From NCBI GenBank assembly GCA_041397825.1, contig JAWKVX010000003.1, positions 310,001 through 374,000 of the forward strand: a DNA stretch of 64,000 bases. The letters are read 5' to 3'. Of this stretch, positions 9,105 to 18,897 are shown one piece after another (position 1 is the first letter of the stretch; each line of letters opens with the position of its first letter). The stretch is from JANNSX01 sp041397825. Lineage in GTDB: Bacteria > Pseudomonadota > Alphaproteobacteria > Rhizobiales > Hyphomicrobiaceae. A program made the position numbers and the translations under genes. The notes under the pieces were generated by a model, which was given only the letters and a program-made list of their open reading frames with translations, had not been told where the DNA came from and made no database searches.

Positions 9105-9803
9105 ATGGCGCTACTCGTCTTCATGTCCCATTCTTCCGCAGATAAACCAACCGCGCGACTTATCCGCGATGCGCTTGAGGACAAGGGCGTGAATGTGTGG
9201 CTTGACGAGACCCACATCAGGGTCGGGCACTCGATCCCTGAGCGCATTGCTGCCGGTCTGAGGGCTGCTGATCTGTTCTGTCTGCTCGTATCCAAGTCGG
9301 CCCTTGAATCAAAGTGGGTCATGCGGGAGTTTGAGTCCTTCATACAAGAGGCAATGAAGGACGATAGGCCGGTGATCCCCTGCCGTCTCGATAAGAGCGA
9401 ACCGCCGACACTGATCTCCAGTATTAAGTACGCCGACTTCTCAGACGACTTCGACCGCGGCCTCAATGATCTGCTCGGTGCTGTGAAAATTGCAGATGAC
9501 ATCCACGAACGCGAGACTATCCGCGATTACGTCAATCGAGCGAAGATAATCATCGAGCGAGTTCTCGCAGCGAACTCATCAAGGTCTCGGCTCGACCTGC
9601 TCACGACGATCAAGGCGGGCGTCGAAAACCAGAACATCACCGATGATCAGGATCAACTATTAAGCCAACTTGCTAATGAGTGCGCCAATGGGGACGACGA
9701 GGAATTTAGCGACGGCATCATGATCGGCGATCTTGGTCTCTGGTACGTCAATATGGACATGGAAACTGCGATCGACGAGCTTATCGACAGCTGTTTGGCT
9801 TAG
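9105..9803 (+). CDS. TIR-domain protein, probable NAD-cleaving effector
   Basis: Residues 1-130 of this 232-residue protein form a bacterial TIR domain. It has the beta-A strand LLVFMSHSSADK, the BB-loop region VWLDETHIRVGHSIPE, and the SKWVMREFE segment where Glu75 matches the catalytic glutamate of TIR NADases. The C-terminal 100 residues are acidic and unrecognised. GGAGG at 9095-9099 lies 5 nt upstream of ATG 9105, which decides the start. Base composition is lower in GC than the flanks. It converges, with a 40-bp gap, on a Rad50-like ATPase and small-protein pair, so an anti-phage role is plausible by context. Family knowledge supports NAD hydrolysis; the immune role here is inference. 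Confidence 0.88.
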   Translation: MALLVFMSHSSADKPTARLIRDALEDKGVNVWLDETHIRVGHSIPERIAAGLRAADLFCLLVSKSALESKWVMREFESFIQEAMKDDRPVIPCRLDKSEPPTLISSIKYADFSDDFDRGLNDLLGAVKIADDIHERETIRDYVNRAKIIIERVLAANSSRSRLDLLTTIKAGVENQNITDDQDQLLSQLANECANGDDEEFSDGIMIGDLGLWYVNMDMETAIDELIDSCLA

Positions 9804-9843
9804 CCGCTGCCTAGTCACGCGGAAATGGCCGTATCTCGAAATA

Positions 9844-12291
9844 TTACTTACTCTTTGCCTTTAGATTCATGTTTACGTTCATACAAGAACACCTCACCAC
9901 TTCGGGCGAAGGCGCCCTCGGCGTGACATAGAGCCATGATTGGCAGCTATCACAACGGAATTGCGACAACAATTCATTGAATGCGACGACTACAGGTTGG
10001 AAGTCCTTCTTTCCGAAATTGGCCCATTCGTTGTAATGCAACGCCTTGTTGACCGCCCATTGCTCGACGTTCCTTGCCCCATTGGAAGCGGCAAGGGCAT
10101 CTTTCCTTCTGGTTGCCTCATCCCTGGCGGCAGCATTCCCCCATGAATTTGCGGCGTTTGCTGCTTTGCCTAGAAGCTCTTTCATCTGACCGAGCACGCT
10201 CGGCAACAGGTCGCCGAGCTCATAGGTACCATCGGCTCGGAAAATAGCGCGCGCACTCAGGTTATCGGCAATCTGCGACACCGCGTATTCGAGGTGATTT
10301 CGGAGCATCGCTGAGGCTTCCAGAATCTTGCCTTTTGCAAGCGCGGCATCAATATCCACCCAGATACCTTCATCAGATTCCACGATGGGCCCGGTCTCTA
10401 CAGTCCAGTTCTGAAATACGAGTGACGACTTGCCATCGACAAGGCCTGCCGATTGCATCTGTTTGGCCCAAAGGCGGTCATGGGTGGTGATAACGAACTG
10501 TGTATCGGCGAACTCTTCTTTCAGTAGCTTGCAGAATTGGCGGCGATGGCCGATATCGACCGACATCACCACATCGTCGAGAAGCGCAAACGTGAAGCGG
10601 GGGCCGAGAAGACGCTTCATGAGGGCCAAGTAAAGACAGACGCCCATTCCGTCCTGGTGACCTTCACTGTGGAAAGCGCCCGGCGGGTACATGCCCGTTC
10701 GTAAAAATTCACGAGAAGATCGAGTCGGCTTTCGGAAGGTTTGATACTGGCGCTGAAGCTGCTTTCGTCGCCGTCATTCAGTTTCTTGTAGAAGTCGCAG
10801 AAATCCCTCTGAACCTCGGTATAGAGCGCATTCAGCTCGTCTTCCATAGCACGGCAATAAGTTTCGTATGCCGCTTTCGCTAGCTCACTCGCCTGGCGGG
10901 ACGTAGCCGTCGTGCGCATGGCGTCGCGGTAGTCGGAAAGCCGCACTTGCGCCTCGGTCAGGAACGTCTGCGCATCGATCCGTGCGCTCTGGTCCGGCTT
11001 GGCATCGACCTTAGCGGTGAGTGCCTTTAACGAATCCACAAGGCCGGCGGGCAAAGCGGGCCAGCCCTTGGATAACCGGTCCTTGAGACCGCTGATTCCG
11101 TCCATGTTGCCGAGCGCGGTTCGTAAACCTTCCAGATCCTTGGTCCAGGCAGCGAGTGCCAGCAGTGGCACCTCCCCTTCTGCAGTAGCGATCTTGTTGG
11201 CGGCCGAGAGCGTCGTGCAGATCGTCGCAGCCTCGCGCGCCAGATCGGCACCTGCTTTCGTCATCGCATCGCGCAGCTTCCCTGCTTCTTGAGATTGGAC
11301 AAGCTTGGCTTTCAAATGGGCACGAAGCCTGCCTTCGTCTTCCCAGCTGTGGTCGCACAATGGGCAATCTGTTCCGTCGACGAGGAAAGCCCCTTTTCGA
11401 TGAGTGTGTGCCGCTGCAGCGTACTTAAAGGGCGGGTTCGTTTTCCAGCCTAGTGAGGCCCGAGAGAATTTCATCGACGTGCTTTTTGCCGATGGTCGGT
11501 AACATCCCGACCGCGTCGCTGAGGGCCTTGAGATCGCGCAACGCGGCCTGCTTGTTGAACTGTGGAAGCTTGTCACTATCGGAGATGCCGGCATCGAGCT
11601 TCGTGTCGGCTGCAAGCTTGTCGATTTGGGGCAGATCAAGCGCAGCGCGGCGTAAATTTACAGAATCAAGCAGTTCGTTTGCCTCGAAGGCTTTGATCTG
11701 CAAATGCCTCTGAAGCGCGTTGCGTCGATTCTGAATCGAATCTTCGCCCGCCCGAAGAGCCGTGCTGAGCTTGTTCTGCGCCGTGTTGAGCGCGGCGCGA
11801 ATCTGGCCGATGGATTCCAGTTTTAGGATGATCTGAATCTCCTCGGACCGCTTGCTTGGCTCGGCAAGGATGAAGCGCAATACCTCGCGGCGTGACAGCG
11901 TGATCTCCGGATGTTCTTCGACCTCCTTGAATGCCGCAACGATGTCCGCGTTCGCAGGCTCGATCTTGGGCTTGCGAGGGGCAGAGATCTTCCGCGTGAT
12001 TTTTGCTGACTTGCCTAAATCCGGAAAGTACACCGTGAGTTGAACGAAAGCAGCGTTGGGAAAATCCCTCTTGTCAACATGCGGACCGTGCTCGGCGATT
12101 GTCAGCCCTTTGGTCCCTCTGCCCGCGAGCCGCCCGATCTCGCCGGTCAGAGCGAACTCAATGGCGTCGATCACACCGCTTTTGCCAGAGCCGTTGGGGC
12201 CGGATACGGCGAAGTTCTTTTTGCGGAAGTCAATGTCGAGCTTGCGGATGCCCCTCACTTCCTCGATGTGAGCGTGCTCAAGTGTGATCAC
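9844..12291 (-). pseudogene. Rad50/SMC-like AAA ATPase with two frameshifts
   Basis: Three frames together encode one ATPase of about 815 residues. Frame 1 (12291 to 11425) holds Walker A GPNGSGKS at residues 31-38 and coiled-coil. Frame 2 (about 11428 to 10695) holds coiled-coil and a CPLC motif like a Rad50 zinc hook. Frame 3 (about 10695 to 9844) has the ABC signature-like SEGHQDGMG, Walker B ALLDDVVMSVD, the ITTHD switch, and a C-terminal Cys cluster (CDSC, CSC). The first junction needs +1 at the CCCTTTAA site at 11425-11433; the second restores frame near the GGG run at 10694-10696. The start is GTG 12291, overlapping the upstream small gene by GTGA. Either a decaying gene or homopolymer sequencing errors. 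Confidence 0.8.
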
Positions 12292-12464
12292 TTCACTTCT
12301 CCGTCGACCAGACTCGTGAATATTCGCACAAAGTCGTCGGCCTTCGGCTTATTGCTGTTGGCAAACAGCTCTCGCAGCTGGTGGACGATAGCTGCATCGA
12401 CAGCCTTATCTTCCGAGAGAGATTTCAAGAATTTTTCTTCAATACATTTTTCAAGCTTGACCAT
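12288..12464 (-). CDS. 58-residue partner protein upstream of the ATPase
   Basis: I do not recognise this small helical protein (starts MVKLEKCIEEKFLKSL). ATG 12464 is chosen because GAGG lies 6 nt upstream; an in-frame TTG sits two codons earlier. Its TGA overlaps the GTG start of the Rad50-like ATPase by four bases, implying translational coupling and a stoichiometric partner. This matches in form the small middle components seen beside Rad50-like ATPases in ABC three-component conflict systems, but no sequence identity to them can be claimed. Confidence 0.7.
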   Translation of the reverse strand: MVKLEKCIEEKFLKSLSEDKAVDAAIVHQLRELFANSNKPKADDFVRIFTSLVDGEVK

Positions 12465-12694
12465 GCTCAACCTCGCTCAAGTTACCGCGCCTGACATGGA
12501 GAAAGAACCAAGTGTGTCGGGCGAACGCAAGAATTATAGCACAAGTTGGACGAGCTTAGCCGCGCCGTCATAACTGATGACGCAATGCACCCAAGAACGG
12601 ACGCAATCAGGCCCGCTTGCGCCGCCGCCTATCGTGACTCGCCACTGTCCGCTTCTGTATAGGACCGCCAACCGGCAGCCCCTGATGCACCGCT

Positions 12695-13888
12695 TCACAC
12701 CCCCTTCGCCCAACCCCTGAACCCAGCCGTCCCCGTGCACACCTGATACTCCACCGGCACCTGGCTCAGCACCTCCGGCCCCTTGGCGCCGACGATCACC
12801 GTATACCCCGCCGACATCGCATAGCCCGTCGAGGCATCCATCAGGATCGCGTGCAGGAACAGCACCATGCCCTCGGCCGCCGGCCAGGGGTTGCCGGAGT
12901 AGAGCATCGGCGGCACGTCCATCCAGTTGGGGGAATAGGTGGCGCCGAGCGAATAGCCGCAGGCCGAATAGCGCGCGTGCGCGTAGCCGCGGGCGTCGTA
13001 GACGCGGCGGTGGGCGTCGTCGATCTCGCCCAAGGGACGGCCCACCACGATCGCCTCCGTCATGGCGGCCAGCGCCTCTCGCGTCGCCTCGAACATGTCG
13101 CGCTGGCGGGCGGTCGCCTCGCCGATCGCGAGCGTGCGCATCAGGCAGGCGTGGTAGTGGCGATAGGCGCCGGCGAACTCCAAGGTGAGCTGGTCGACCG
13201 GTTTCAGCACGCCGAAGCCGGTCGAGGTGCGGGACAGCAGCGCGCGCTCGCCGGCGCCGAGCACGGGACCGGCCGCCGCCACGTCGCCGCCCTCCAGATA
13301 GATCGCGGCATGGCCCGCCGCATGCACCTCGCCCTCGGGAACGCCGGGACCGGCAGCCGCGATCTGCGCCAGTAAAGACGCATCCGCCAATGCCGCCGCA
13401 CGGCGGACATAGGCCTGCTCGGCCGGCGACTTGATGATGCGCAGATGGCGCACGAGCGCGGAGGCATCAATGAGCGTCGCGAAGCCCGCGAAGGCGGCGG
13501 CGACGCGCGCGTGATTGGCCCCGGTCAGCCCGTAATTGTCGAGCTCGATGCCGATCTTCTCGCCCATGAGTTTGAGCTCGGCGCAAAGCTCACGGAGATC
13601 GACCGCCGGGTTGCCGCCCTCGGTGTCATACCAGAGCCGGACATCCTCGATGATGGACGTGATGCGCGCCTGCTCGAGATCGGGCCGGCGCGTCAGCAGG
13701 ACGGGCTTTCGCCCGTCCGCCGTCAGCACGAGGCATTGGAAGAAGACATAGCCGCCGGTGTCGTAGCCGGTGAGGTAGTAGTGGCTCTCCGGCGCGAACA
13801 GCAGCATGCCTGCGAGCCCGAGCTCCCGCATGGCGCGCCGCGCGGCATCGAGCCGGGCTTCATACTCGTGGCGCTCGAATTGCAGCAT
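12695..13888 (-). CDS. M24-fold hydrolase, creatinase / ectoine-hydrolase type
   Basis: This 397-residue protein has the two-domain creatinase/prolidase architecture: an N-terminal domain (ESHYYLTGYDTGGYVFFQ) and a pita-bread C-terminal domain. The metal ligands of Xaa-Pro peptidases are missing. The region where DxG...SDxTRT is expected reads LEFAGAYRHYHACLMRT, and the GHGIG-type His is Tyr in CGYSLGATYSPNW. That pattern is known from metal-independent creatinase and ectoine hydrolase DoeA, so a C-N hydrolase with a small zwitterionic substrate is more likely than a dipeptidase. It lies 71 bp downstream of rne on the same strand. The substrate is unknown. Confidence 0.85.
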   Translation of the reverse strand: MLQFERHEYEARLDAARRAMRELGLAGMLLFAPESHYYLTGYDTGGYVFFQCLVLTADGRKPVLLTRRPDLEQARITSIIEDVRLWYDTEGGNPAVDLRELCAELKLMGEKIGIELDNYGLTGANHARVAAAFAGFATLIDASALVRHLRIIKSPAEQAYVRRAAALADASLLAQIAAAGPGVPEGEVHAAGHAAIYLEGGDVAAAGPVLGAGERALLSRTSTGFGVLKPVDQLTLEFAGAYRHYHACLMRTLAIGEATARQRDMFEATREALAAMTEAIVVGRPLGEIDDAHRRVYDARGYAHARYSACGYSLGATYSPNWMDVPPMLYSGNPWPAAEGMVLFLHAILMDASTGYAMSAGYTVIVGAKGPEVLSQVPVEYQVCTGTAGFRGWAKGV

Positions 13889-13959
13889 GGCGCCGGCCCT
13901 CCATGAACGATCGATGGCCTATCCATCGCCCATATCGAGTGCCGGTCAATACGCTTTGC

Positions 13960-16677
13960 CTACCCCGACTTCCGCTGCCACCAGCCGCGACGGGGCGGGC
14001 CGGCGGGAGCCGGAGGCTCGGGCTCGGGTTGCGCTTCAGCCGTGTCGGCAACGGGCTCCAGGACCGCTACGCTGACCTCCTCAACCACCGAGGAGACGGC
14101 GAAAGAGGGTTCGGGCGCGGGCTCCCAACGAGGGCTCTCGCGCCGTTCCGGCTCGGCCTGCGGCAGAGCCGGGAGCTCCAAAGGGCCGGCGTCTTGCCCT
14201 TCCGAGCCGGTCGTCATGTCGACCGCATGGTCCGGCCTCTCGCCGGTGGCCGGCGCATCCGTGGGCGTCTCGCGCCAGGAGCCAGGCGTCTCGTCGTCGC
14301 TGGCGACGGTGCCGCGCGAGTCATCGAGAGCGATTTCCGGTTGTGGCTCGCCGGTAGCGTCTTGCCGGCCTTCGCCGCTCGACGGCCGCTCACCCTCCCG
14401 GCGCTCGCGGTTGCGCCGGCCGCCTCGGCGTCCACGGCGGCGCCGACGGCGCTGACCGTCGCCGTCGCCCGCATCCGGGCTGCGGTCGCGAGCCTCTCGC
14501 CCCGTGTCGTCGACGTCGTCACCCGCTTCGGCGCTGTCCTCCGCCGAGGTCGCATCATCCTCATCGCGCTCTGCCATCGGGCCGGCATCGCGTGTGGCAA
14601 CGTTCTCGCCGCGCTCGCTTCGGCCACGGCCACGACGGCGCCGGCGCCGGCGGCCGCGCTGGCGGTCGCCCGACTCGCCATCCTCCTCCGAGGCGGGCTC
14701 GGTGTCGGCGGCGATCGGCTCGTCCGCCGTCGCCTCGACTTCGCTCTCGTCGTCACGATAGTCGACATCCGTCTGGCCGATCGGGGCAGGGGCCGCGCTG
14801 CGCGTGCGACGCTGCGGCTGCGCCAGGGCATGCCGCTCTATCGTGAAGTTGGCCCCATGCAGCCGGTCGCTCGCCTTGATCTCGATCGAGATGCCGTGCC
14901 GGCTCTCGATCTCGCGCAGGTAGCTGCGCTTGGCGTTGAGGATGTAAAGCGCCGCTGCGACCGAGACGCTGACGACCAGGTTGTGCTTGTGGCTGCCCTG
15001 CAGCGCATCCTCGATGGCGCGTAGCACGCCGAGCGCCACCGACTCCGTCGAGCGGATGACGCCAGTGCCGGAGCAGTGCGGACAGGGTGTGGTCGAGCCC
15101 TCGAGCACGCCGGTCCTGAGACGCTGGCGCGACATCTCGAGCAGGCCGAAATGGGAGATGCGCCCGACCTGGATGCGGGCCCGGTCGTTCTTCAACGCCT
15201 CCTTGAGGCGCCGCTCCACCGAGCGGTTGTTGCGCCGCTCGTCCATGTCGATGAAGTCGATGACCACGAGACCGGCGAGGTCGCGGAGCCGGAGCTGGCG
15301 GGCGATCTCGTCCGCGGCCTCGAGGTTGGTACGAAGCGCCGTCTCCTCGATCGAATGCTCGCGCGTCGACTTGCCGGAGTTGACGTCGATGGCGACCAGC
15401 GCCTCGGTCTGGTTGATGACGACATATCCGCCCGATGGCAGCGTCACCTGCGGGCTGTAGAACTGGTTGAGCTGGCGCTCGATCTGGTAGCGCGTGAACA
15501 GTGGCTCCGGATCGGTGTAGTGATTGACGCTCTTGACGTGGCTCGGCATCAGCATGCGCATGAAGTCGCGCGCATCCTCGAAAGCCGCGTCGCCCGCCAC
15601 CATGATGTCGTCGATCTCCTTCGTGTAGAGATCGCGGATGGCGCGACGGATGAGATTTCCTTCCTCGTAGACGAGGGCGGGCGCCGTCGAGCGCAGCGTC
15701 AGCTCGCGGATGGTCTCCCAGAGCCGCATCAAGTACTCGAAGTCGCGCTTGACCTCGGCCTTGGTCCGCGCGGCACCCGCGGTCCTGACGATCAGGCCCA
15801 TGCCGTCCGACACCTCGAGCTCGGAGGTGATCTCTTTTAGGCGCTTGCGGTCGGCGACATTGGTGATCTTGCGGGAGATGCCACCGCCGCGTCCGGTGTT
15901 GGGCATCAGCACGGTGTAGCGACCGGCAAGCGAGAGATAGGTGGTGAGCGCTGCGCCCTTGTTGCCACGCTCCTCCTTGACGACCTGGACGAGCAGGATT
16001 TGCCGGCGCTTGATGACCTCTTGAATCTTGTAGGTCCGGACCGAGCGGCGGCGGCGGCTCTGCACTTCCTCGAGGGCATCCTCGGTACCAACCTCCTCGA
16101 TACCGCCGTTCCCCTCGCTCGTGTCGATCTCGACGACACCCTGGTCCTCGACGAGGCCGACTTGCGGCGTGTCGTCGGCGGTTTCTGGCACGTCAGCCGA
16201 GTCCTGGACCAGAGGGGAGTCGGATGCCACCGAAGCCGAGGCCTCGGCGATCTCCTCGGCGATCGCCTCTCCACGGCCTGTGTCGTCCTCGTCCCCGGCC
16301 GTGCTGGCCTCGGCGTCATCCGCCTCCTCGGAGCCGGCCTCGACGACAGGTGCCTCGACGGCCTCCTCGTCGTCGTCCTCGTCGTTCTCCTCGGCCTCGG
16401 CCGCGAGCAGCGCCTGACGGTCGGCGAACGGGATCTGGTAGTAGTCGGGATGGATGTCGGAGAAGGCGAGGAAGCCATGGCGATTGCCGCCATACTCGAC
16501 GAAGGCGGCCTGCAGAGATGGCTCGACTCGCGTCACCTTCGCTAGATAGATATTGCCCCGGAGGAGCTTCTTGCTTGCCGACTCGTAATCGAACTCCTCA
16601 ATCCGGTCGCCACGCAGCACGGCAACCCGGGTCTCCTCCGGGTGGGCCGCATCGATCAGCATCTTGTTGATGGTCAT
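13960..16677 (-). CDS. rne: Ribonuclease E
   Basis: This 905-residue endoribonuclease starts mRNA decay and processes rRNA and tRNA precursors as the degradosome core. The start is ATG 16677 (MTINKMLIDAAHPEE), the conserved family N-terminus. The S1 domain begins at about 37 and is interrupted from about 92 to 205 by an Asp/Glu-rich insert, typical of alphaproteobacteria. Catalytic-domain markers are AIDVNSGKST and VVIDFIDM (the metal-binding Asp pair) and the zinc-link CPHC. The C-terminal 300 residues are disordered, alternating Arg-rich and Asp/Glu-rich tracts, and end in a Trp-rich basic tail (RRGWWQRKSG), likely the RNA and partner scaffold. A long leader precedes it. Confidence 0.96.
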   Translation of the reverse strand: MTINKMLIDAAHPEETRVAVLRGDRIEEFDYESASKKLLRGNIYLAKVTRVEPSLQAAFVEYGGNRHGFLAFSDIHPDYYQIPFADRQALLAAEAEENDEDDDEEAVEAPVVEAGSEEADDAEASTAGDEDDTGRGEAIAEEIAEASASVASDSPLVQDSADVPETADDTPQVGLVEDQGVVEIDTSEGNGGIEEVGTEDALEEVQSRRRRSVRTYKIQEVIKRRQILLVQVVKEERGNKGAALTTYLSLAGRYTVLMPNTGRGGGISRKITNVADRKRLKEITSELEVSDGMGLIVRTAGAARTKAEVKRDFEYLMRLWETIRELTLRSTAPALVYEEGNLIRRAIRDLYTKEIDDIMVAGDAAFEDARDFMRMLMPSHVKSVNHYTDPEPLFTRYQIERQLNQFYSPQVTLPSGGYVVINQTEALVAIDVNSGKSTREHSIEETALRTNLEAADEIARQLRLRDLAGLVVIDFIDMDERRNNRSVERRLKEALKNDRARIQVGRISHFGLLEMSRQRLRTGVLEGSTTPCPHCSGTGVIRSTESVALGVLRAIEDALQGSHKHNLVVSVSVAAALYILNAKRSYLREIESRHGISIEIKASDRLHGANFTIERHALAQPQRRTRSAAPAPIGQTDVDYRDDESEVEATADEPIAADTEPASEEDGESGDRQRGRRRRRRRGRGRSERGENVATRDAGPMAERDEDDATSAEDSAEAGDDVDDTGREARDRSPDAGDGDGQRRRRRRGRRGGRRNRERREGERPSSGEGRQDATGEPQPEIALDDSRGTVASDDETPGSWRETPTDAPATGERPDHAVDMTTGSEGQDAGPLELPALPQAEPERRESPRWEPAPEPSFAVSSVVEEVSVAVLEPVADTAEAQPEPEPPAPAGPPRRGWWQRKSG

Positions 16678-17415
16678 ACTTTCTTGTCCTGGGCGCGACG
16701 ACAGGGCGACCTCCCCGCTCGGGCCACGACGGGTCCAGCAGGAGGGTGTCTGTGTCACGCGCCATATTCTTGATGAGTGGGCCTGGAGTGCCGGGCTGGG
16801 CACGGGGGGCCTGGCAAGGCGCCAGTCCCAGCGCGGGGCGCGCGCGGCTTCCTCGGAAGCTCACGCCACGCCGTCCAGCTCTTTCGGCCAACTGCAACAT
16901 CGTTTCCTCAAGGTCCAGGCGACAGGCGTCCGGACCGGCTCAATGGGGTCTTGGACCCCAGTCAAAGGGGTGGTTGCGCCGACTGATCCGCCGGCAAAGC
17001 CATCCTGATCCCCTCGCCCGGCCCTGCACACAGTCTGGGCCCTTCGGCGATGGGCTCAGGTCAGCCCCACCCCTTGCGCCATTCGTTGTGAGCCTGAGCC
17101 GGCGACAGAGGTCGCTCGGCGGGCTGAACGTCCGGCAAATTCCATGTCGGCCCGTACCCCGACGCTACCCCGCGGCTCCTTCGCAAGATGGCCTGCTGGT
17201 TGTGGGATCTGACGCGCGTCGGCACGGCACGAGGCCAGCGGTGACTATAAGGGGCAAACGGCAAGCGACGCAAGCAATTGCTGGGCCCCCTCGAGACCCG
17301 CTGTTCGGCCATTCATGGCGATTCGGATGAGGATTGAATTAACGTCCGCGCCGGGGCCGTCCGCCGCACGCCTTGAATTCGCTTCCGTTCGGAGCTAGGC
17401 AGCGCCCATGCGCCG
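16678..17415 (-). promoter_or_regulatory. rne leader / divergent intergenic region with stem-loop
   Basis: No credible gene lies in these 738 bases between rne and the divergent amidase gene. A perfect 7-bp hairpin with a 3-nt loop is at 16944-16950 and 16954-16960, about 270 nt upstream of the rne start. RNase E autoregulates through stem-loops in a long 5' leader in enterobacteria, so a similar role is plausible; it cannot be shown here. Promoter boxes were not convincingly located. Confidence 0.45.
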
Positions 17416-18720
17416 ATGACTCGGCCGTCCGGGGGGATGGGGCAGACGCGGATGCAGGAAGCTGGAATTCGGCGCTTCGCACTGGTCGCGAGGTTCGTGG
17501 CGGCTGTTGCGGCGGTGCTGCTCGGCCAAGGGCTCTGGGCGCCGCCTCTCCTTGCCTCGGCCTTGATCGCCGACGGGGCCGCGATCGCCGCCAAGTCGGG
17601 GACGACGACCTTCAGGCTCGGGCTGTCGGGCAAGGCCAACTTCACGGCGACGGCGCTCGCCAATCCGTACCGGATCGTCGTCGAGCTACCGAACATCGAT
17701 TTCAAGCTCGATGACGGGGCGGGGACCAAGGGTGGCGGTCTGATCGAGAAGTTCCGGTTTGGTGCTTCCGCGCCCGGCAAATCGCGCATCGTCTTGCATC
17801 TGACGGGGCCGGCCAAGATCAAGCGGGCCGAGATCGTGCCCCGAGCATCGGGTAGCCCCCTCGCCTTCGAGATCGAGCTGGTCGCAACCGATTCCCAGCA
17901 CTTCACCGAGGTCGCCGCGACCGCAACGCCCGGGGAGGACGCCTTTCCTATCCTGACGCCGCCGAAACCCGGCGAGATCGACGAATGCAAGATCCGCCAG
18001 CTCGTCGTGCTGGACCCCGGCCATGGCGGCATCGATTCAGGCGCCGTCAGCCCGAAGGGGACCAAGGAGAAGGATATGGTGCTGGCCTTCGCGCTCCTGC
18101 TGAGGGACAAGCTCAAATCAACGGGCCGCTATCGCGTTCTGATGACGCGCGACACCGACATTTTTATTCCGCTGAAGCAGCGCGTCGCCTTTGCCGCCAG
18201 CAATCGGGCCTGCCTGTTCCTGTCGCTGCACGCCGACAGTGCCGATGACCGACGCTATCAGGGCGTCCGAGGCGGCACCGTCTATACGCGCTCCGATCGG
18301 GCTTCGGACGAGGAGGCGGCTCGGACGGCCTTGAAGGAGAATGCGGCCGACGAGGCGGCGGGCATGAGCGTGCCGAGCGAGGAGGTCGATCCGGTGTCGA
18401 ACTGGCTCGAGGAGTTGTGGGGGCAGGAGACCGCCGCCCACAACACTTGGCTCGCCAACATCCTCGTGCCGGAGCTGCGGCGGAAGACCAAGATGACGCG
18501 CGAGCCACATCGGCAGGCAGCCTTCTACGTCCTGAAATCGCCATTGACCCCCTCGGCTCTGATCGAACTCGGATTCATCTCGAACAGGCAGGATGAGCAG
18601 GAGCTCAAATCCGAGACGTGGCGCGCCCAGGTGGCCAGTGGCATCGTCGCGGCCATCGACAGGTTCTTCAAGGAGCGGCGGGAGCGTCCCTCCGACGCGT
18701 GGCTGCCGGCCGAAAATTGA
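17416..18720 (+). CDS. amiC: N-acetylmuramoyl-L-alanine amidase with AMIN domain
   Basis: This 434-residue periplasmic zinc amidase cleaves the amide between MurNAc and the stem peptide during daughter-cell separation. A signal peptide ends near residue 43 (AAVAAVLLGQGLWAPPLLAS). An AMIN domain follows at about 60-160 (TTFRLGLSGKANFTATALANPYRIVVELP). The Amidase_3 domain has zinc motifs LDPGHGG, LSLHADS and the catalytic Glu in SALIELGFISN. A regulatory helix insertion lies between (PSEEVDPVSNWLEELWG). Several in-frame ATGs exist (17416, 17437, 17452); all precede the signal peptide, and 17452 gives the most normal one. It is followed 177 bp later by PBP1A, a common alphaproteobacterial pairing. 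Confidence 0.94.
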   Translation: MTRPSGGMGQTRMQEAGIRRFALVARFVAAVAAVLLGQGLWAPPLLASALIADGAAIAAKSGTTTFRLGLSGKANFTATALANPYRIVVELPNIDFKLDDGAGTKGGGLIEKFRFGASAPGKSRIVLHLTGPAKIKRAEIVPRASGSPLAFEIELVATDSQHFTEVAATATPGEDAFPILTPPKPGEIDECKIRQLVVLDPGHGGIDSGAVSPKGTKEKDMVLAFALLLRDKLKSTGRYRVLMTRDTDIFIPLKQRVAFAASNRACLFLSLHADSADDRRYQGVRGGTVYTRSDRASDEEAARTALKENAADEAAGMSVPSEEVDPVSNWLEELWGQETAAHNTWLANILVPELRRKTKMTREPHRQAAFYVLKSPLTPSALIELGFISNRQDEQELKSETWRAQVASGIVAAIDRFFKERRERPSDAWLPAEN

Positions 18721-18897
18721 CGCAATGTCCGCATTCGCCCCCTAGGTGGGCGGCCATGGCTGTCGTATTCTTGCCACGGATCGACGGTCGCTGGCCGATC
18801 GATGTGGTTAAGGCACGCGGTCGCATTCGTTTCTTGATACGGACCCAATCGGGCACTAAAGCTGCCCGTCGAACCGCATGAACCGGGAACTTGCCCC

